Below the pieces are notes generated by a model that saw only the letters and a program-made list of their open reading frames with translations, was not told the DNA's origin and did not search any database. A stretch of DNA of 64,000 nt from Empedobacter brevis NBRC 14943 = ATCC 43319 (GTDB lineage Bacteria > Bacteroidota > Bacteroidia > Flavobacteriales > Weeksellaceae), in contig NZ_KB908294.1 of the NCBI RefSeq assembly GCF_000382425.1, positions 186,001 through 250,000 of the forward strand, written 5' to 3'. Numbering within the stretch: the stretch's first letter is position 1; the number at the start of each line of letters is the position of its first letter. The translations under genes and the position numbers were made by a program. This document shows, in pieces, positions 58,767-64,000 of the stretch.

Positions 58767-58797
58767 AAGCTATCCTCGCAAAAGGATAGCTTTTTTT
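58767..58797 (+). terminator. Hairpin with T7 before folA
   Basis: AAGCTATCCT pairs with AGGATAGCTT around CGCAAA, then T residues. It is a good terminator for the M1 gene and would also sit at the very 5' end of a folA transcript. Confidence 0.82.
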
Positions 58798-58809
58798 ACC
58801 TTATAACTT

Positions 58810-59307
58810 ATGATAAACATTGTAGTAGCAAAAGCAAGTAACAACGTAATCGGCGCAAAGAATGATTTGATTTGGCACTTACCAAACGATTTAAAACATT
58901 TCAAAAGTTTAACTTCCGGGCATCCGATTATCATGGGAAGAAAAACTTTTGAATCTCTTGGTCGTCCGTTACCAAACCGTACAAACATTGTTGTAACACG
59001 AGATCAGAATTGGAATGCTGAAGGCATTGAAATTACATCTTCTTTAGTCAAAGCAATTGAAACAGCAAAAAAAATTGATGAGGATGTTTACATTATCGGT
59101 GGTGGAAACATCTACAAACAAGCCATGGAATTTACAGATGTATTATATATTACGGAAGTTCACCATGAGTTTGATGGCGACACTTATTTTCCAGAAATCG
59201 ACTCGGAGGAATGGGAAGAAGTTGATCGAGAAGATTTCAAAAAAGATGAGAAACATCCATATGCTTATTCCTTTGTGACATATAGAAGAATAGAAAAAAA
59301 TAACTAA
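58810..59307 (+). CDS. folA: Dihydrofolate reductase
   Basis: 165 residues. It reduces dihydrofolate to tetrahydrofolate, working with ThyA. The N-terminus INIVVAKASNNVIGAKNDLIWHLPNDLKHFK holds the substrate Asp/Trp region (DLIWHLPNDLKHFK), HPIIMGRKTFESLG binds NADPH, and VYIIGGGNIYKQAM is the second cofactor loop. These are chromosomal-type FolA features. The antifolate-binding positions look ordinary. Confidence 0.95.
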   Translation: MINIVVAKASNNVIGAKNDLIWHLPNDLKHFKSLTSGHPIIMGRKTFESLGRPLPNRTNIVVTRDQNWNAEGIEITSSLVKAIETAKKIDEDVYIIGGGNIYKQAMEFTDVLYITEVHHEFDGDTYFPEIDSEEWEEVDREDFKKDEKHPYAYSFVTYRRIEKNN

Positions 59308-59326
59308 AATAATATTTTAACCCTAC

Positions 59327-59358
59327 AAAAAAAGCAAGAATTGAAATTCTTGCTTTTT
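59327..59358. terminator. Bidirectional hairpin terminator
   Basis: AGCAAGAAT pairs with ATTCTTGCT around TGAA, flanked by A7 and T5, between convergent folA and the MFS gene. Confidence 0.88.
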
Positions 59359-59378
59359 GTTTCTATTATTTTAACAGT

Positions 59379-60713
59379 TTAGTGTTTAACTTCTTGTGTT
59401 TCGTTTGGATTATGTTTGTATTTAAATATTATGGCAAATAATATGGTTACAACCAATGCATATCCGGCAAAAATAAACCAAGAATGTCTCCAGCCTTGTA
59501 ATTGATCAACCAAATCTGTTTTGCTAAAAACATAATAGTTTACAATGTATTGAGCTATTAACATTCCGATTGTCGCTCCAAAACCATTTGTCATCATCAT
59601 AAAAACTCCTTGTGCAGAAGAACGGATTTCTTCATTTGTCTCTCTATCAACATACAAAGAACCTGAAACGTTAAAGAAATCAAATGCGATTCCGTAAACA
59701 ATCATTGACAGAATAAACATCCAAACTCCGGAACCCGGATCTCCTAATCCAAATAATCCGAAGCGTAATACCCAACCAACCATTGCCATTAACATAACGA
59801 TTTTAATTCCGAAACGTTTTAAGAAAAATGGAATCAATAAAATACACAATGTTTCTGATACTTGTGATAATGAAATCAACGCATTCGCATTACTTGCACC
59901 CCATGTATTTGCATATTCCGGAATATCTTTGAATGTTGTAATAAATGGATTGGCATATCCATTTGTAATTTGTAGTGAAACTCCCAACAACATCGAAAAT
60001 ACAAAGAAAATTGCCATTTTGCGATCTTTAAACAAGGCAAAAGCTTTTAATCCAAATGCATCAGAAACAGATTGTTTCTCAGAACTTCTATTCACAGGGC
60101 AGTTAGGCAATACAAAACTGTACAAAAATAAGATCACTCCTAAAACTCCTGATACAAAGAATTGGTAATAATTGGATTGAAAACTTACGAATGTTGGATC
60201 ACTTGAAAAGTTAAATCCAAAAATACCTTCTTTAAATCCGGAAAAGTTCACAAATAACATAGCAACAATAAAACCAACTGTACCAAATGTTCTAATTGGA
60301 GGAAATGCTTTAATCGTGTCTAAATTATTTTGTTTTAAAATTGTGTAGGCTGTAGAATTAGAAAGTGCAATTGTTGGCATAAAGAACGCCACACTAACCG
60401 AATAAAGAGCGAAGATCGTCGTAAAATCTACATCATTTCCAGCTGTCATTCCATAATAACCGGCTGCAAACATAAAAAACGCAGCGAATAAATGATTTAA
60501 TCCTAACAAGCGTTGTACAGGAATCCATCTATCTGCTACAATACCCATAATTGCGGGCATAAAAATTGATACAATACCTTGCATCGCATAAAAAAGACCA
60601 ATTTTTGGACCTAATCCAACTGATCCTAAGTAATTTCCCATTGAAGTGAGGTATGCTCCCCATACCGCAAACTCTAGGAAACTCATGATTGTAAGTCTAA
60701 GCTTTACAGACAT
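59379..60713 (-). CDS. MFS nucleoside:H+ symporter-like transporter
   Basis: 444 residues with twelve membrane segments. The start VKLRLTIMSFLEFAVWGAYLTSMGNYL and the loop PPIRTFGTVGFIVAML are typical of the nucleoside:H+ symporter branch (NupG/XapB-like) and related sugar/nucleoside carriers. The exact substrate is uncertain. It lies 18 bases after the bifunctional-nuclease gene on the same strand. Confidence 0.82.
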   Translation of the reverse strand: MSVKLRLTIMSFLEFAVWGAYLTSMGNYLGSVGLGPKIGLFYAMQGIVSIFMPAIMGIVADRWIPVQRLLGLNHLFAAFFMFAAGYYGMTAGNDVDFTTIFALYSVSVAFFMPTIALSNSTAYTILKQNNLDTIKAFPPIRTFGTVGFIVAMLFVNFSGFKEGIFGFNFSSDPTFVSFQSNYYQFFVSGVLGVILFLYSFVLPNCPVNRSSEKQSVSDAFGLKAFALFKDRKMAIFFVFSMLLGVSLQITNGYANPFITTFKDIPEYANTWGASNANALISLSQVSETLCILLIPFFLKRFGIKIVMLMAMVGWVLRFGLFGLGDPGSGVWMFILSMIVYGIAFDFFNVSGSLYVDRETNEEIRSSAQGVFMMMTNGFGATIGMLIAQYIVNYYVFSKTDLVDQLQGWRHSWFIFAGYALVVTILFAIIFKYKHNPNETQEVKH

Positions 60714-60731
60714 AATTATTTGAAATAGTTA

Positions 60732-61364
60732 TTAGTTTCCCATGTTATCTATTTGATCACGAAGGCGGGCAGCCAACTCATAATCTTCATTCTTCACAGC
60801 CTTTTCCATCTCAGATTCAAGTTCAGATTTTGTCCATCCTTCATATTCATTGACATCGGACAAATCATTTTCTAGACCTGCAAGAATATCTAAATCATCT
60901 TCGAAGTTATTTGCTGCACGACGTATATTTTCTTCTTCTTCTATAACGTCCAAATGAATTCCAGCTTTTTCTACAACATTTTCATAAGCATAAATAGGTG
61001 CATTGAAACGAACAGCTAACGCAATTGCATCAGAGGTTCTCGAATCAATTTCGGCACGATTGCCATCTTCATTCAGAAAAACAATGTTTGAGTAAAAAAC
61101 ACCATCTTCTAACTTGTAGATATAAATAGAATCTACATTAAGATGAAATTCTTTTCCTAACGAGACAAATAAATCGTGTGTTAATGGACGAGGCGGATTA
61201 ATATCTTTCTCTAGTGCCAACGCAATTGACTGTGCTTCAAAGCTCCCAATAATTATCGGCAACTTTCTTCCTCCTACATTTTCTTCTAAGATTAAAGCAT
61301 AAGCTCCTGTCTGAGTTTGACTGTAAGAAATTCCTTTAATATTTAATCTAATTAAATTGTCCAT
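60732..61364 (-). CDS. Bifunctional nuclease family (DUF151) protein with UVR motif
   Basis: 210 residues. The BFN/DUF151 domain (about 1-140) has LPIIIGSFEAQSIALAL near residue 34, PRPLTHDLF and IDSRTSDAIALAVRFNAPIY, all characteristic. A UVR motif at the C-terminus (KAVKNEDYELAARLRDQID) resembles that of UvrB/UvrC and may mediate protein contact. Nuclease activity was reported for plant relatives; the bacterial role is not settled. Confidence 0.88.
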   Translation of the reverse strand: MDNLIRLNIKGISYSQTQTGAYALILEENVGGRKLPIIIGSFEAQSIALALEKDINPPRPLTHDLFVSLGKEFHLNVDSIYIYKLEDGVFYSNIVFLNEDGNRAEIDSRTSDAIALAVRFNAPIYAYENVVEKAGIHLDVIEEEENIRRAANNFEDDLDILAGLENDLSDVNEYEGWTKSELESEMEKAVKNEDYELAARLRDQIDNMGN

Positions 61365-61423
61365 TTGGGCGTAAATCTATGAAAAACTAGTGAATATTTA
61401 ATCTTTTTTTAATCAATAAAAAA

Positions 61424-61451
61424 AATCCGAATCATCTAAATGATTCGGATT
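61424..61451 (-). terminator. Hairpin terminator after etfA
   Basis: AATCCGAATCAT pairs with ATGATTCGGATT around CTAA, followed on the minus strand by T-rich sequence. Confidence 0.85.
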
Positions 61452-61472
61452 GAATTGATCAACTTAAAATGA

Positions 61473-62429
61473 TTAAGCTTGACCTTTATATTTTTTTAAC
61501 TCTTCCGTTAATTTAGGAACAATTTCAAAAGCATCTCCTACGATTCCGTAATCTGCTGCTTTAAAGAAAGGCGCCTCCGGATCATTGTTGATTACAACAA
61601 TTGTTTTAGAACCATTCACCCCTGCTAGGTGTTGAATAGCTCCAGAAATACCAACTGCAATATATAAATTTGGTGCAATTGCTTTACCTGTTTGTCCTAC
61701 GTGTTCAGCATGAGGTCTCCATCCGATATCAGCAACAGGTTTAGAAGAAGCTGTAGCAGCTCCTAAAACTTTTGCTAAATCTTCTATCATTCCCCAGTTT
61801 TCAGGGCCTTTCATTCCACGACCTGCAGAAACTACAATATCAGCTTCTTTCAAATCAATTTTATCAGAAGAAGCCATTTCAGTTGAAACAACTTTTACTT
61901 TAGCATCTGCATCAGAAACTGATACTGAAGCCGACTCTTCTGAACCGGCAACTGCATTTTCTTTTGTTCCGAAAGCATTTTGTAAAACTGTTACAACTAC
62001 TTTTCCTGAAACTGCAACTGTCTCAATTCCTTTTCCTGAAAAAGCTTTTCTTGCAACTGTAAATGGAGAAACAGCTGTAGGTGCCTTTTCTACATTTGTA
62101 ACCAAAGAAGCTTCTGTTTTGGATGCTAAAACCGGTGCAATTGTAGCGCCTTCATTTGTTGATGGTAAAACTACAACATCTCCCTGAGCAACTTCAGCTA
62201 ATGCTTTTGCATAAGAATTTGCATCAAATTTTGCTAAAGCATCATTCTGGACTTTAACCACCTTAGATGCTCCATATTTATATAATTCGTCAGCAGCAGC
62301 ATTTCCAAAAACGATAGCTGTTACAGTATCTCCTGCAACATCAGCTGTAGCTTTTGCGTAAGAAACCGCTTCTAATCCTGCTTTTTTATATTTTCCGTCA
62401 TGTGACTCTGCGTATACAAAAATTGCCAT
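61473..62429 (-). CDS. etfA: Electron transfer flavoprotein alpha subunit
   Basis: 318 residues. The N-terminal domain holds the usual strands, and the C-terminal FAD domain has VVSAGRGMKGPENWGMIEDLAKVLGAA, GWRPHAEHVGQTGKAIAPNLYIAVGISGAIQH and NNDPEAPFFKAADYGIVGD, which contact FAD. With EtfB it carries electrons from acyl-CoA dehydrogenases to the quinone pool. It follows etfB by 27 bases, and a terminator follows. Confidence 0.95.
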   Translation of the reverse strand: MAIFVYAESHDGKYKKAGLEAVSYAKATADVAGDTVTAIVFGNAAADELYKYGASKVVKVQNDALAKFDANSYAKALAEVAQGDVVVLPSTNEGATIAPVLASKTEASLVTNVEKAPTAVSPFTVARKAFSGKGIETVAVSGKVVVTVLQNAFGTKENAVAGSEESASVSVSDADAKVKVVSTEMASSDKIDLKEADIVVSAGRGMKGPENWGMIEDLAKVLGAATASSKPVADIGWRPHAEHVGQTGKAIAPNLYIAVGISGAIQHLAGVNGSKTIVVINNDPEAPFFKAADYGIVGDAFEIVPKLTEELKKYKGQA

Positions 62430-62456
62430 TTTTTAATTTCTTTTTAGGTGAATAAT

Positions 62457-63203
62457 TTAGATTACTTTAGCTTCTTCGTGTAATAATCTTACCAATTCCG
62501 CTACGTTGTCCTTGTCAATTAAAGTGACATTTCCTCTTTCAGCTGGTTTTTCGTAACCAACAACTTCAACTTTCGTTTCTGTTGCTTCCGGAGCGACAAC
62601 ATTAATTTGTTTTGTACGTGCTTGCATAATTCCACGCATATTAGGAATACGAAGTGCAGCTTCATCTACCAAACCTTTTTGTCCTGCGATAACCGCTGGT
62701 AAAGTAACTTCTACCGTTTCTTTTCCTCCATCAATTTCGCGAACAGCTTTAGCAGAAGAACCTTCAATCTCTAAACCAATACATCCATTTACAAAACCGT
62801 AATCTAACATGGCTGCAACTAATCCTGGTACTGCCCCCCCGTTGTAATCAATTGATTCTTTTCCTGTCAAAACCAAATCAAAACCACCTTCTTTGGCAGC
62901 TTTTGCAATTTGTGTTGCTACGAAAAAATCATCACGAGCATCAGCATCAATACGAATTCCATCATTCGCTCCAATTGCCAAAGCTTTACGCATTACCGGG
63001 TCTACAGTAGCGTCTCCTACAGTCAAAATTGTAACAGTAGCTCCTTGTTTCTCTTGTAATTCTACTGCTTTATTTAAACTAAATTCATCATGCGGGTTAA
63101 TAACGAACTGAACGCCATTTTTATCAAATGATTTTCCGTCAGCTGTGAAGTTGATTTTTGCTGTAGTATCTGGAACACTACTAATACAAACTAATATCTT
63201 CAT
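62457..63203 (-). CDS. etfB: Electron transfer flavoprotein beta subunit
   Basis: 248 residues. MKILVCISSVPDTTAKI at the start, FVINPHDEFSLNKAVELQE, DLVLTGKESIDYNGGAVPGLVAAML and the AMP-site region are typical of EtfB. It forms a dimer with EtfA encoded just downstream. It lies 68 bases after tatC on the same strand. Confidence 0.95.
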   Translation of the reverse strand: MKILVCISSVPDTTAKINFTADGKSFDKNGVQFVINPHDEFSLNKAVELQEKQGATVTILTVGDATVDPVMRKALAIGANDGIRIDADARDDFFVATQIAKAAKEGGFDLVLTGKESIDYNGGAVPGLVAAMLDYGFVNGCIGLEIEGSSAKAVREIDGGKETVEVTLPAVIAGQKGLVDEAALRIPNMRGIMQARTKQINVVAPEATETKVEVVGYEKPAERGNVTLIDKDNVAELVRLLHEEAKVI

Positions 63204-63271
63204 AATTTTGTGTTTACTTTTTCTTTTATGTAAAAATAACTAATTTATTTTATTATGCAAGCATAACATTG

Positions 63272-64000
63272 TTAATTCTTTACTAACTCATTATTTTTCG
63301 CTTTCAATTGCTTTTTATACACTGAATTCGAAATGACTAAACTCAATTCATACAATAACCAAAGCGGAATGGTTACTAAAATCATACTATACACATCATT
63401 TGGTGTAATTGCAGCTGCAATCACCAATACGACGATAAAAGCATGTTTGCGGTATTCTTTTAAAAATTTAGGGGTAAGAATTCCTATACTTGTTAAAAAG
63501 TACACAAAGACAGGCATCAAAAACATAACTCCCATCGACAATAACAATTGAACAAATAAATCAATATAACTTGGCAAAGTCCATGTATTTCCCACTCCAA
63601 ACGGATCATAAGTAAACAAGAATTGTGTACACAATGGCAACAACATATAATAACTAAACAAGACTCCTGTTACAAAGAAAAATGACACTGCAAAAATTGT
63701 AAAACTCGCATATTTACGTTCTGTTTCTTTCAGCGCCGGTTTTATAAACCGCCATATTTCATAAATAATATAAGGAATTGCTAAAATAATTCCGCATACG
63801 ATTACAGCAAAGAACTGAGACGTAATTTGCCCTGACGGATTAAGATTCGTCAAGTCTTTTGAAATATCAAATGATTCGGTATAAATTTTACCAAATCCTG
63901 TAAATTCTCCAAACTTATTAAAGACATCAAAAGTTGGAAAAGTCGATTTTAAAGGCGCCATAATTACATGATCAACCAATTCGTCCCAATAAAGTGCAAC
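63272..64000 (-). CDS. tatC: Sec-independent protein translocase TatC (N-terminus cut by window edge)
   Basis: At least 242 residues are visible and the frame stays open to the window edge. In-frame residues VALYWDELVDHV continue upstream of the TTG near 63979, so the true start lies outside. Motifs include GIILAIPYIIYEIWRFIKPAL, the family's long Tat-recognition loop after FVTGVLFSYYMLLP, and AAITPNDVYSMILVTIPLWLLYE. TatC recognises twin-arginine signals. The amidohydrolase at 16878 is a possible client. The basic tail ends KAKNNELVKN. Confidence 0.9.
   Translation of the reverse strand, partial: VALYWDELVDHVIMAPLKSTFPTFDVFNKFGEFTGFGKIYTESFDISKDLTNLNPSGQITSQFFAVIVCGIILAIPYIIYEIWRFIKPALKETERKYASFTIFAVSFFFVTGVLFSYYMLLPLCTQFLFTYDPFGVGNTWTLPSYIDLFVQLLLSMGVMFLMPVFVYFLTSIGILTPKFLKEYRKHAFIVVLVIAAAITPNDVYSMILVTIPLWLLYELSLVISNSVYKKQLKAKNNELVKN

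Overview
The window is an AT-rich stretch of chromosome from a member of the Bacteroidota, almost certainly class Flavobacteriia (order Flavobacteriales). A Weeksellaceae-type genus would fit, but I cannot fix the genus by reading alone. The evidence is an exosortase of the XrtF type with its partner protein, a type IX secretion C-terminal signal on a metalloprotease, an OmpA protein with TSP3 repeats, DUF3822 beside rsmD, a DUF4136 lipoprotein, and repeated -7 boxes of the form TAnnTTTG close to start codons. No rRNA, tRNA, CRISPR array, insertion sequence or prophage was seen. Genes are densely packed, no gene-free gap exceeds about 210 bases, and many units end in clear hairpin terminators.

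Layout. 1-10005: a partial gene, a DUF4136 lipoprotein, then a minus-strand run (membrane 'Gcr' protein, dCMP deaminase, CtpA-type protease, XerD, zinc-ribbon NUDIX hydrolase), a secreted LolA-like protein, a NUMOD4/HNH protein, kdsB, a 28-residue membrane peptide candidate, DUF3822 and rsmD. 10136-15755: a siderophore-type TonB receptor, a thioredoxin-like protein, an FKBP lipoprotein, and dnaX, which is split by a run of ten A residues and looks like a programmed frameshift or slippage gene making gamma and tau. 15903-20198: an AraC regulator, two related cytosine-deaminase-like amidohydrolases (one with a Tat-like signal), and an ankyrin lipoprotein between them. 20305-26097: ftsK, a LolA-like carrier, an LptF/LptG permease and a RibB fused to a degenerate GTP cyclohydrolase II domain. 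26174-33757: two orphan small proteins, a DMT exporter, an Lrp regulator, and a porin plus MFS symporter preceded by a two-component system. 33955-45341: rpsA, an ABC1 kinase, the OmpA/TSP3 protein, smpB, an ABC-F ATPase with one decayed ATP site, a LytS/LytR-type pair and a Kef-type antiporter. 45447-52892: gyrB, rsmG, a free-methionine-sulfoxide-reductase-like GAF protein, xrtF with its partner, rlmB, DUF3667 and thyA. 52994-64000: a T9SS metalloprotease, a lipoprotein, an M1 aminopeptidase, folA, a nucleoside-type MFS transporter, a bifunctional-nuclease-family protein, etfBA and a partial tatC.

How the genes connect. dCMP deaminase, ThyA and FolA belong to one dTMP pathway although scattered. 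TatC at the right edge could export the Tat-signal amidohydrolase. The outer-membrane porin and inner-membrane symporter, with the adjacent kinase and regulator, form a plausible sensed-uptake module. The most striking observation is the dnaX A-run. Next are the complementary motif losses in the ABC-F protein, the zinc-less RibA-like domain, and a 17-base motif shared by the AraC gene and its neighbouring operon.
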